From assembly GCA_911728435.2 (NCBI GenBank), contig OU452200.1, forward strand, positions 26,613,715-26,677,714: a DNA stretch of 64,000 bases. The letters run 5' to 3'. Source of the DNA: Apoderus coryli. Its lineage: Eukaryota; Arthropoda; Insecta; Coleoptera; Attelabidae. The notes beneath the pieces are model-generated. The model ran no database searches. It saw only the letters and a list, made by a program, of their open reading frames with translations, and had not been told where the DNA came from. Of this stretch, positions 54,935 to 64,000 are shown piece by piece (within the stretch, counting starts at the first letter, position 1; each line of letters begins with the position of its first letter). Both the position numbers and the translations under genes were made by a program.

Positions 54935-55193
54935 GATGGAGAATAATTATATTTATTTTCCATCCTCGTCTTCTCTTACATTTTATATCGTATACAAGCG
55001 GCCAATAGACTCCGTTGCAATCCTCGAGACAATAGTCCAAAGTTAAAAATAAATAAATAAATTATTTGCCTAAAAGGCGTACAACCAATTACAAAGCAAA
55101 CTAATAACAGTAAATTCACAATAAATTCATAATTACATATTACTAAGACTACATAACACTTTCTTAAACGTAATCAGGTCAGCTTTACATCAA

Positions 55194-56190
55194 AAAGAAA
55201 TAATATATCGATACATTTCTTGCATCTCTATGACCCAGTTCATTGAACTTTTTTTATTATTATTGAAATTGTAGCACGTCTGCACATATTGTTACTTGAA
55301 CGGGGTCATTGAAATTTTTTTTATTATTATTGAAATAGTAGCCCGTCTGGTGAGGACGGTAAAAAATCAATATTCGAATGCCAAATGTGTCAACTTGTAT
55401 CACTTAAAAATAATTATGCCAGATTTAGTTCATGTGAATAGTAGTAAAATAAAATTAAGTAGAAATTAGTAGTTTTTTCAGATAAAATAATGTTTTAATA
55501 TTTGTTATATTACTGTGGGAGTTGATTAAATTAAATTTGTTGCAAAACCAAGTATCTAATACGGTTCCCTGTGTAAATCTATTGTGTAATGTGTGCATTT
55601 ATTGAGGAAAATGTGCTGGAATATGTTTATGGCGAAAATCTTCAAATAAAATGTGGCATCACCGAATTTCTCATATTTTGCCTAGATTTTGAATGAATTG
55701 AATTGAATTGAATAAAAATAATATGGAATTTTTTGAGGAACCAAATTATTTTAGCAAAAATAACATAAAATAAACTTGGGGAAATAAAGTTTATGTTTAA
55801 TGAAGCATCTTCGCGTGTATAGGGGTAAATAGATTTAATTTATTATATATTAATTACGGTATTGCGCGAATAATGAGTACGAAGTGTAGGATAGCGATAA
55901 AAAAGTCTGGCAGCCGAGTATTCTTAGTTGGTATGTTGTTGAAGCGAGTATATTCCATAAGAATAACACACAAATCTGTTTTCTTTTCTAATGGATTTTC
56001 TTTAATGAAAAAAGTGACGATTTGGGAACAATTTTAAAAATGTTTCTCCTCAAAGAGGCCTCAACAAACGTAAACGTTGCATTCTGCTGGCTATTTAAAC
56101 GCGTGTTAAAACATGTTGCATATTTTACACTTGTTTTGATTGTCAGAAATCCTGGCCTAGGCTTTACCCTGTTTCCGTTGAAGATTAGAG
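55194..56190 (+). repeat. Old dispersed repeat, copy B (uninserted)
   Basis: Continuous counterpart of copy A (38711-44107). It provides the empty sites for both insertions there: the CR1-like site near 55570-55585 and the Crypton-like site near 55520-55527 (read on the minus strand as AGTAATATAACAAATATT). It lies inside the Tc1-like element. Upstream, at about 55040-55190, an AAAT-repeat and TTTGCCTAAAAGGC suggest a separate retrotransposon 3' end. It is non-coding. Confidence 0.75.
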
Positions 56191-56319
56191 TGAATAAGGG
56201 AAGTGCGTTTTATTATAGCTAATATTACTTTCCCGCACAGGGAAAGTATTGTGAACGCGCAAAAAAAAATTGAGATAAAGACGGTTATAACCAATGTAAC
56301 GTCACTAAGCTGCTGTAAA

Positions 56320-56900
56320 TTTCATGGAGTAGGTACTCGATATCGTATTTTCCGCTGTATTTTTCTCCCTAAAGCCTCCCAAACATGTTCAACTGGGTTT
56401 AGCTCTGGGCTTAGAGTAGGTCAATTTACTACTCGGATTGAAACCTCGGCTAAATACTCACGTACATTTCTCGCAACATGCGGTCGGGCATTATCATGCT
56501 TTAGCATGATATCATCTCCGATGAACAGTAGGTGAGTTGAAAACTTCTCTAATGTAGCTATCGGCTATCATGGCTCCCCTGTACATTCTAACTAAGTTCG
56601 TCTGAGCTTCAAAACTTACGCCACCCCACACCATTCCGAACCGCCTCCATAACTTACTCTAGGAGAAAAATGGTTTTGAAAGAAACGTTCCCCAGTTCTT
56701 CAGTAAATTCTTTCACGGTTGACTCATCCATGAATAGGAAATTGCTCTTCGTTAGGTACCCCAATTATCATGTTCCCTTGCAAATCTAAAGCGTTCACCT
56801 CGATGGTGCATCAATAAATCTTCGGCCTTCGTATTGTTCTGTCACTTACTTGAACTTGCTTGGGTGTAGGCAATAACTTCTTCAGTTTTGATAGCGGAAG
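56320..56900 (-). pseudogene. Tc1-like transposase remnant
   Basis: Minus-strand reading shows, in order, NFLFMDESTVKEFTEEL (first catalytic D in the DES motif), MVWGGVSFEAQTNLVRMYRG in another frame, then DDIMLKHDNARPHVARNVRE (second D in HDNARPH), and SPELNPVEHVWEALGRKIQR (the E in NP(I/V)EH). The three acids of the DDE triad are each recognisable but lie in different frames, and a stop (TGA for the usual W) precedes PTLSPELNP. The order, the TIRs and the TA target all agree. It is inactive. The minus-strand frame 56811-57116 may contain the N-terminal helix-turn-helix end (VSDRTIRR). Confidence 0.8.
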
Positions 56901-57654
56901 ATTATCTTCATCTTCTCCAAGTGTTTTGTATATCTTCCCATAAACTACACTGGGTTTTATGGGTTCCATTATGGTTGGGTTGCCTGCAAAAAAATATGTA
57001 TATGTAGTATTTATAATTATTATTTTTCGCCGTTTGTATACTTTGCAATACTCATGCATCAAATGACATGATATGTGCCCGGTGGCATTGTATGAGGACG
57101 GCAAGCTGTTTAGCAATGGTATTGTAAAATAAGTTTATTTACCTCGACTTGTAATAGGGCACCTCTCTGAATACTTAACTAACACACATTTATTGATATA
57201 ATACAAAAAAAAAACAAACCAAAATATTCAAAAATTTCTTAGACCAAGCATTCGGCGTAGTGACATGTAAAGAAATACACGTTCTGCTGTTTATCCCCCG
57301 CGCCATCTGTCGGCAATATCTGCATTCATAACAATTTCTGACGCATTAGCAACAGAATTCTATAATATTACAAATTTCTCTACAGATCCATCTGAAAAAA
57401 TGTTTTTGTTCGTTGTCCTTACCTGAGGACACTGGACACAAACGGCTTTTAAATATATAGAGGAAGAAAACACACTTTGTGTCAACCTGTATAAAATGAC
57501 GTACTTCCAATTTTCTTCAATCTCAAAAGAGGTGCTAGATTTCTTATAAATTTACCTTAACATTTGAAAAAAAAAAAAGAATAAAAACGAATTTATTATT
57601 TAAAACTTCAACAATTTTTCGAGTGGATCAATTATTTTGCCAATGAGTGTAGTA

Positions 57655-58840
57655 AAAATAGGCGTAACCTTTTTTGTGGAAATGTACTCCAGTGCTTATC
57701 AAAGAAAAATTTTGTCGACGAATAGGGCGGTGTATTAACTATCGGGATCCAGATGAAATTGAAAATGCAACCACGAGTAAAAAGAGAGTAAAAATTTGAT
57801 TTTTTGGTATTTTTGGTTAAATTTTAATGTTTTCAATACTTTGCTATGTTAATTTAATTATTTTGTAATATCACAAAGGTCCTCTCGTTCATTGCTGGCA
57901 ACTGCTTAAATCTTCTGTAAGTTCTGGCAATAATTTGACCACATTTTCTGTGTAAAATAAATAACTGCATAAGTGCATCATTTAAATAATTATTTGCGTT
58001 CATTATAAAATAGTTTGAGAAACCGTGAATAATTTTTTCGAATTTAATTAGTGAAGTCACTAAAATTTCACCAATTTGATATTTCCATGATTTCCTGAAA
58101 ATATAAACAAAAATCCACAAAAAAAAAAAGATTTCTTCAGTAAACTTGATAATTTTGGTATAGGAACATCATATGCCATGTTTAAGTATTTTTCTTCGTC
58201 TTTCAATCTATAGAGGAATATACAGAGTGTTCCATTGGAGAAAAATTACTTGTACGTAGAGTTGTTCATGCTATATTTAACTAGCGACCACCCTGCATCT
58301 TGGTGAGCCAGAATTCTATAAGACCTTCTTAAATTACTGCCAAATCTTCTTGATTTTCCCATATCAAACGAAGAAATTATAATTTTTTTTTCTGGGCACT
58401 ATTTTTAGCCAAAAGAAAATTAAATATATTATTTAATCAAAACCACGGGATGGGTATAGTGTGAAGAAATAGTACATACTCCAAATTGATTAGGAAACCT
58501 AAAAATAGAATAAAACGTAGGATGTACCATTTGAGGTAAAGAAGTTGGTATAGACGTCCGAGATAACCCGAAGTGCCACAAATGTCAAAATATTTTTAGA
58601 AGTATAGATTGATCTAATTAAGTATTCAAATTTTTAGAATACTCCTAGGTCTCATTTTCCATAAAAGTTTAACCTACCATCGACCGTGAAGCACCGTGTA
58701 TGCTTACTAATTAAATAAACATCTCCAACTCATATAAAAAAATGAGCAGGTAATGTGCCAACTATACAGAATTAAAAAACCCGAATTCAACAATGTGAAA
58801 TAATTAAAGTAGCATAGGATATAACATACAATATAATATG
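57655..58840. other. Gene-free stretch
   Basis: No gene. The 58440-58567 part is the inverted partner of 54260-54350. The minus-strand frame 57854-58120 has no recognisable domain. Confidence 0.45.
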
Positions 58841-58847
58841 ATATTAA

Positions 58848-59655
58848 CCCTAGAATGGTATCGTACGTAAAATTTACGCATTCAAATTACAGATTTTCCT
58901 CCAGACTGACCATACGTGCTTGTCTCATGTGGACCCTCCACCTATGCTTACTTAAGCCCTGCATCAGTTTACTAGATACGTAGTTATTGCGTAATTGATA
59001 GTGCTAGAGCGAATATTTATCGTTATTTGAAACTCTACACGTAAATTTTACGTATCTTTACCAATAAACGTCATTTAATCTACGATTTTTTTACGTGTCG
59101 ACACCAATACGCATCATATATTGCCAAGAGGTCTAACAGTGAATCAACTCACAAACCAGAAATAAACCATACATACAATACCACGAAAGGTGTCGTTGAT
59201 ACATTTGATCAAATGTGCCAAAAAATGAATTGTAATCGCAAAATATAGCCTGCATCAATTCATTTGTAATATACAACCATAATGTTATAGCACATGGGGT
59301 AAATCCTGTACCAAGAGATAAATATATGCATGGTTTGCACATTAGGTTGACACAGCTTTGGCAATTTTTACCAAAATTCTAGAATCAGTATTCCTTTGTC
59401 CAAGTCTAAAATATATTTATATATATATTATAGTATTTTTTTTTAAATTTACTATAACGTAGTCTAAATGATTTTTAGTTCTCATTTCCTTGTGTATATG
59501 TTTACTGATCGTAGTAAACTATTTTCAATTAATTAATTCGGTGTCATTAAATATATCTATTCAAATTTTAGCGGAAAAGTATATGTGATAGGAGTACGTA
59601 AAATTTACGTATCGAAACCAATACCATGCAATTGAATATCGATACCGGTCTAGGG
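58848..59655 (+). mobile_element. piggyBac element, internally deleted, TTAA-flanked
   Basis: TTAA at 58844-58847 and 59656-59659 flank ends that both begin CCCTAGA, followed on one side by ATGGTATCG and on the other by CCGGTATCG: the classic piggyBac target and terminal motif. The subterminal palindrome TACGTAAAATTTACG occurs near each end. At 808 bp it is a third of an autonomous copy. Inside, plus-strand pieces of transposase can be read: KPEINHTYNTTKGVVDTFDQ then MCQKMNCNRK, and after a deletion ACINSFVIYNHNVIAHGVNP and RDKYMHGLH. It is unrelated in sequence to the piggyBac remnant at 0.2-1.1 kb. Confidence 0.88.
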
Positions 59656-59659
59656 TTAA

Positions 59660-60170
59660 GAAATTTAATCAAATAACTTGCCTTGACTTAAATACTGGTG
59701 CCATGGAGGAGTTGCGTCACATAAAAAGTTAATTTTCTTGTTTTACTTCCGGGTAATCCCCTTTTTTATATTCCTTTTTAATTATTGCGCGCTTAACTTT
59801 GATTTTCCAATATAGACCCACTGATGTTTCATATCAATTCATAATAGATGGCCTTTCGACGCAGTATATAGAAATACAATTTTTCACCACCAATTTTTTC
59901 AACAGATTGTTTCAATGTGCGATCTATCTGAAATGAATGATATATTCATTTGTTGCGTCCGTCAAACTAATAAATAAAACTAATCTGTTTGTGGATGATA
60001 GTTGTGCAATTGTAGTAGGTATAATACGTTGGTTTCATTGAAACAGTTTAATTATTTAAATATACAAATAACATACATAATAAATTAAGATATCAAAAAA
60101 TTCTTTCATAGATGTCTATTAGTAGGCACGTACATAGAAATAGTGTTCAGTTAGAGTTTAACTGCGTTCA
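59660..60170. other. Gene-free stretch
   Basis: Nothing recognised. Confidence 0.5.
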
Positions 60171-60174
60171 GGCA

Positions 60175-60835
60175 AAGGTGATTTGACGAATTGGTAGAAC
60201 ACCTGACCGGCAATCGGGAGATATTGTTTTGGAATCCCACTTGTCCACCGAATTTTTTTCAGTTCGTATAAACATATTATTTTATTTCAGTTTTCTATAT
60301 TTATATAATAAAGTGTCCACAACTAATGTTGAATAGATTGCTTTCATTTATCTGGTGTTTGCAGCTTGCAATGAGGAATAACAATACATTGTGGTGGCAG
60401 TGTGTAGTTTGTGTTGTCATTAAATTAAAGATCTCAACGTAGCACTGAACACAGAAAAGCGTTAATGTATACGGACTAAAAGAGATTTCCACTATGTGCC
60501 AGGGTTGTTCAATTTGTAGAACACCTGACCGGCAGTCGGGAGATGTTGGGTTCGAATCTCACTTGTGACATGGAATTTCTTTTTCAGTTCGTAAACAATA
60601 TTAGTCTATTTCACTTTTATATATTTATATTATACAGTGTCAACAACTAATGTTGAATAGATTTCTTGCGATTCATCTGGTGTTTGCAGCTTGGAATGAG
60701 AAATACCAATGCATTAAGACAGTATGTAGTTGGTTTTGTCTTTAAATTAAATATCGCAACGTAGCACTGCACACAGAAAAGCGTTAATGTACACGGGCTG
60801 AAAGAGATTTCGACACCTGACCGGCAATCGCGCCT
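60175..60835 (+). repeat. Tandem tRNA-headed SINE-like repeat, two units and a partial third
   Basis: Each unit begins with a tRNA-like head, GTAGAACACCTGACCGGCA then TCGGGAGAT, with a B box GGTTCGAATCTC in the second unit (decayed in the first), and continues with a body containing CACAACTAATGTTGAATAGA, ATCTGGTGTTTGCAGCTTG, and CAGAAAAGCGTTAATGTA. Heads are at about 60200, 60521 and 60812 (the last is only about 20 bp), giving periods of about 320 and 290 bp. A further head with body start lies at 61933-62035. A tRNA-derived SINE family arranged in tandem explains this; it is not a functional tRNA gene because stems are incomplete. Confidence 0.65.
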
Positions 60836-61310
60836 TAACGCTAACACAAAACGTAGATTATACGCCGATGATATCTCGATTGGGCCTGTGTCATTTGAGG
60901 CAAATGCTGCAAATCGGCAGCTTTGTATGCATATGCCCAAGCTGGAGCAATACGTTCGCGTGTGGAAAATTAAGATATACGAATCGACGGACGGATAATA
61001 AAGCCACAGAGAAGCGCCATGGACTATTTGGGAGTCAAACTCGATCGAGCCCAGTACTTCGGCCCCCACATTTCAAGAGCGAATCAAAAAACCAAAATTT
61101 ATCTGTTCATCAATCGTCGTAGTGTCATTACGATTCCTAATAAGCTACATCCCTTTAAAGCGGTGTTGCGACCTATCTTGACATACAATGCGCCTATGAG
61201 CGTTTGCAAGTCATGCCGAATAAAATACTTCGACATGCGACAAACAGTGACCGCTATATTGGAATTACTGATTTACATAGAATCAGCGGGGTTCAAATGA
61301 TGAAAGATTA
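60836..61310 (+). pseudogene. Jockey-like reverse transcriptase fragment
   Basis: The plus strand reads RRLYADDISIGPVSFEANAA (catalytic YADD), LCMHMPKLEQYVRVWKIKI, and after a break MDYLGVKLDRAQYFGPHISR, KIYLFINRRSVITIPNKLHP and AVLRPILTYNAPMSVCK, matching the region from motif C to the thumb in the Jockey clade. Stops and frame shifts interrupt it, so it is inactive. It directly follows the partial third SINE-like head. It is a different lineage from the copy at 16-17 kb. Confidence 0.75.
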
Positions 61311-61930
61311 TGTCTAAGAAATTTCACAGATATTCTTCAAGACTTTCATCCAGAACTCACCATTGACGCAAAACATTGGACAACAAAGACATAGAGATGG
61401 TAGGACTACAAACATACGCCCATCCACCAACATTTGCCTATCTGTTTTAAGGAACCACAGTAACAAATACAATCACTAGACAAGGACAGGGACAAACCAC
61501 ATGATAAACACAAGACTCATGCAAAATATTGAAGGACATCACTAACTGGACCCTAACTCGTCAGCCAGTGTCACTTGATGCCAGTTTTATGTTTGAGCGG
61601 GTTTTTAGCGTATCGACTTTAGTTACAACTTGCAGCGGCTAAGCATGTTCATTTTTTCAATTTTCATTTGCGATTCGCTGCGATTACCTGAACTAATGGC
61701 TGGAGAAGGACTACCGGATGTGGCCTGACCCTATGAGTTCCATTTTTTAAAAAAAGGTGCTAAACTTTGATGCCTGCCCTTAAGGGAAACCAGAGTGGAC
61801 ACATCCTGTCGAGCTTTCTAAGCTCAACTGATATGTCCTGGCCTATTTGTAAATACCTATTTTGTATATAAATATTATGCTTTGTAAACTGTATTGTATG
61901 TGTATGACAAAGAAAATCAATTTTTGTGAA
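61311..61930. other. Decayed continuation of the Jockey-like fragment and spacer
   Basis: The first part probably continues the retrotransposon (TGACTGATTTACATAG-like codons for DLHRISGVQMMKDYV spread around 61240-61315), after which no motif is readable. Confidence 0.4.
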
Positions 61931-62040
61931 ATTGACCGGCAATCGGGAGATGTTGGGTTCGAATACCATTTGTGACACGGAATTTTTTTCAGTTCATAAA
62001 CAATATTAGTTTATTCACAACTAATGTTGAACAGATTTAT
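61931..62040 (+). repeat. Additional SINE-like head
   Basis: TGACCGGCAATCGGGAGATG then TTGGGTTCGAATACC, followed by the same body start as at 60560 (TTTTTTTCAGTTC, CAATATTAGT, ACAACTAATGTTGAA). Truncated after about 110 bp. Confidence 0.65.
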
Positions 62041-62044
62041 TTCA

Positions 62045-63540
62045 TATAATATATTATAGAAATAGTATGATATCACTTAAGACTTGATAGAATATTAGAA
62101 GTCATAATTTATGCGCTATACCTACACCTCAATCCTTAACCACTTACTCTATGAATGTATAAATACCGGCTTCAAACTCGCCAGATTACTATTTTTCAGT
62201 AACGGTCATATTTTTGTAATTTAATTCGGATTGGACAGTCTATGATATTAAAAACAATTAAATGAATTTTAGTTAGTATACCTAAATATATGTATGTTTT
62301 ATATGAATTTTTACTATACAACAATGGTAATATTATATGAGTCTACATTAATTTAATAAAATAAATATTTATATAATAAAATTCAATTCGCTTAAAATAA
62401 AGTAAACAGAGAACGTTGTTGAATTCTATCAATATGTAGATTTAAGTTATCATACAGATATTGGTGAATTTTAAATAATAATAATAAAAAATAATTAAAC
62501 ATGATACCCATCTCATCCAGTTGAGGATATAAATAATTAAAACACAAAATATGTTACAAATTCGTTGTGCATTTTTCATCAGTCTTTTATGTTATTACAA
62601 AGTGAGTAAATTGCCAACAAATAGCTTTTGCGTAATTCCATCAGTACTGATCTAACTGAATGGGTAATTATTGCAAAAGTATAAATAAGCATCTACCTTT
62701 CGCACAATATTCGATAGACAACCATTAAAATTATTTCAATATAATACCTAATTAGCGATGGGTGGCCTGGCCGGGTGTAATTGTGTGTGGAAGTTATTTT
62801 AATTCTATTAATTAGTAAGTATTCGTTAGTGAGCTTCCAGGTCACCTCATTTTAGTAAACAACCATTTTTGCCATCACTCATCAGACTTGGTTTAGAGTT
62901 ATGCCAATGCCATACATTGAAAAAAAATCTTATAGTAATTTCGGTACATAAATTTACTTATACCCATACCTGCATGGGATTATATGTTAACAGGTACTCT
63001 AATTTTTGTATATTATGAAATTAATTCATTAGAGGTATCTCATCATGAAGAATTACGTAAGGTATGGCGATTTGAAATAATAAAGTTAATTTTGAATATG
63101 ATGATATTTTTGTTTGATGCGTGAATATATATTACTGTTATAATATATAAATATATATTTAAATTAAAAAAGTTAATTTACATTCTTTCAATGTAAGACT
63201 ATCGCAAATTTTATGTATAAACTTAAAAAACAAGACAAAACAACTACTCCACTGGCTAATACCACGACTAAATCATTGAAATACAAATAAAATATATAAT
63301 TTATGCTAAGTTATTGCTTTCAGACATTAAAGCATCCCTCTTTTCTTGTTGTCCTGTAATTAAACGAAATAAACTGATGATGAGGCCTCGAAGCATGTAT
63401 GGTGATTTGACTGATGACCCCTAGAGGGATCTATTAAATTTATTTCGCGGAGATTGTCATTTATTTCCTGCATAGAATGTCTCGCTCCACTTAAATATAG
63501 ACTACTTCTTTAAATAATTATATAATTTATGTTTCAGATG
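62045..63540. other. Gene-free AT-rich stretch, with a trace of the Penelope-type repeat
   Basis: No gene. At 63374-63394 CTGATGATGAGGCCTCGAAGC is a shortened, altered version of the hammerhead-like core at 49.37 kb, and the following 63430-63515 (TTTATTTCCTGCATAG, GCTCCACTTAAATATAGACT) resembles the outer flank of that palindrome in diverged form. Confidence 0.5.
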
Positions 63541-63558
63541 TCCTATCTAATCTAATAT

Positions 63559-63616
63559 AATTTGCTAGAGTTATTAAAATGTATAACTTTATACATTTTA
63601 ATAACTCTAGCAAATT
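63559..63616. repeat. Perfect 27-bp-arm hairpin
   Basis: Arms 63559-63585 and 63590-63616 are exact complements (AATTTGCTAGAGTTATTAAA...), with a 4-bp loop ACTT. Confidence 0.9.
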
Positions 63617-63633
63617 AGATTCATGTACTTACA

Positions 63634-63794
63634 TGAAAAATAATTTAATGGCAAAGCGGACTAAAATGCTGGTTTTACCTACACAAAGTCTGGTTCTATT
63701 GAATTAGACTGGGGCCCTGCTAAATTAAACAAAATTCTTTGTATAGGTAAAACCAGCATTTTAGTCCGCTTTGCCATTAAATTATTTTTCATTT
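63634..63794. repeat. MITE-like element with long terminal inverted repeats
   Basis: About 55-bp inverted ends (left from 63634, containing GGCAAAGCGGACTAAAATGC and TGGTTTTACCTA; right to 63794) with a single clear mismatch, enclosing about 50 bp of unique sequence. It lies 18 bp after the hairpin at 63559-63616. No coding sequence and no clear target duplication. Confidence 0.85.
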
Positions 63795-63799
63795 ATTAT

Positions 63800-64000
63800 A
63801 TTTACGGACATGAAATCCTTTTAATTTTTCATTATTTGGCATTAAACATCAACGGCAGAACGCTTGGAGACCACCGTCCGAGCATTGCTGAAACCCAAAT
63901 ATTTGGGAGATGCTGACAGAAGGATAAAATGGTCTCCTGCTACGGTTTTGTGTTCATACTATTTTTGTTTATATTTATTTATATTTATACGACCGATTTT
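63800..64000. other. Window end, nothing recognised
   Basis: AT-rich sequence without an identifiable feature. Confidence 0.5.

Larger units (their letters stand above)
54486..57649 (-). mobile_element. Tc1-like transposon with nested insertions, TA target
   Basis: The ends are inverted repeats of about 45 bp: CACTCACCGGCAAAATAATC from 54486 and CACTCATTGGCAAAATAATT reading in from 57649, followed on both sides by GATCC.CTC.AAAAATTG. Each end is flanked by TA (54484-54485, 57650-57651). Minus-strand transposase pieces lie at 56900-56320. The 3.16-kb span is about twice a normal Tc1, and the excess (about 54540-56230) holds a piggyBac-like C-terminal piece and the uninserted copy of the old repeat. 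Confidence 0.8.

Noticed and set aside
56203..56535. 110-codon plus-strand frame
   Set aside because: It is antisense to the Tc1-like DDE region, whose HDNARPH and NPVEH motifs are clear on the minus strand.
60521..60560. Possible tRNA gene
   Set aside because: B box and anticodon-stem-like sequence are present, but acceptor and D stems do not close and the sequence is part of a repeated SINE-like unit.

Overview
The window is AT-rich eukaryotic DNA with long gene-poor spacers, spliceosomal introns in two degraded genes, and a very high density of transposable elements of kinds typical of insects: Dong/R4-like, Jockey-like, CR1-like and RTE-like non-LTR retrotransposons, Pao/BEL, piggyBac, Tc1/mariner, PIF/Harbinger, a Crypton-like tyrosine-recombinase element, and Penelope-type hammerhead motifs. 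I read it as an insect (at least arthropod) nuclear genome; the order cannot be fixed from the sequence. I found no intact single-copy host gene, rRNA, true tRNA gene or CRISPR array.

Layout. 1-10.7 kb: decayed DNA transposons (piggyBac 0.2-1.1 kb; a complete-ended, internally deleted Harbinger 2.4-3.2 kb; mariner-like fragments near 4 and 6.7 kb; a pogo-like tail at 8.3 kb; a perfect 58-bp palindrome at 9.5 kb). 10.7-12.5 kb: a THAP-domain gene on the minus strand with five or six recognisable exons, broken by frameshifts and cut at its 3' side by an RTE-like fragment. 16-19.5 kb: 5'-truncated Jockey-like and CR1-like retrotransposon ends.

20.9-31.4 kb is the centrepiece. It is a former (TAA)n microsatellite into which at least seven Dong-like (R4-clade, restriction-like-endonuclease) retrotransposon copies have inserted head to tail, all on the plus strand. 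Two carry full uninterrupted ORFs (1,175 and 1,199 aa) with RT, CCHC and PD-D endonuclease motifs. The copies are divergent from one another, so this is repeated targeting of one site by several lineages rather than local duplication.

32-33 kb: a Pao/BEL pol remnant. 38.7-44.1 kb: an old repeat opened by a CR1-like retrotransposon (39.3-41.7 kb) and, about 55 bp away, by a 2.06-kb Crypton-like element (41.75-43.8 kb) with an intron-containing, once-frameshifted tyrosine recombinase gene bracketed by 76-bp direct repeats. A related gene-less copy lies inverted at 47.4-48.1 kb, and an uninserted copy of the old repeat lies at 55.2-56.2 kb inside a Tc1-like element (54.5-57.6 kb). 48.9-49.5 kb is a 248-bp-arm palindrome carrying hammerhead-like motifs. 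58.8-59.7 kb is an internally deleted piggyBac with TTAA ends. 60.2-62.0 kb holds a tandem, tRNA-headed SINE-like repeat next to a Jockey remnant. The end (63.5-63.8 kb) has two hairpin/MITE-like palindromes. Nothing here suggests a host operon or pathway; the relationships between neighbours are those of nested insertion.
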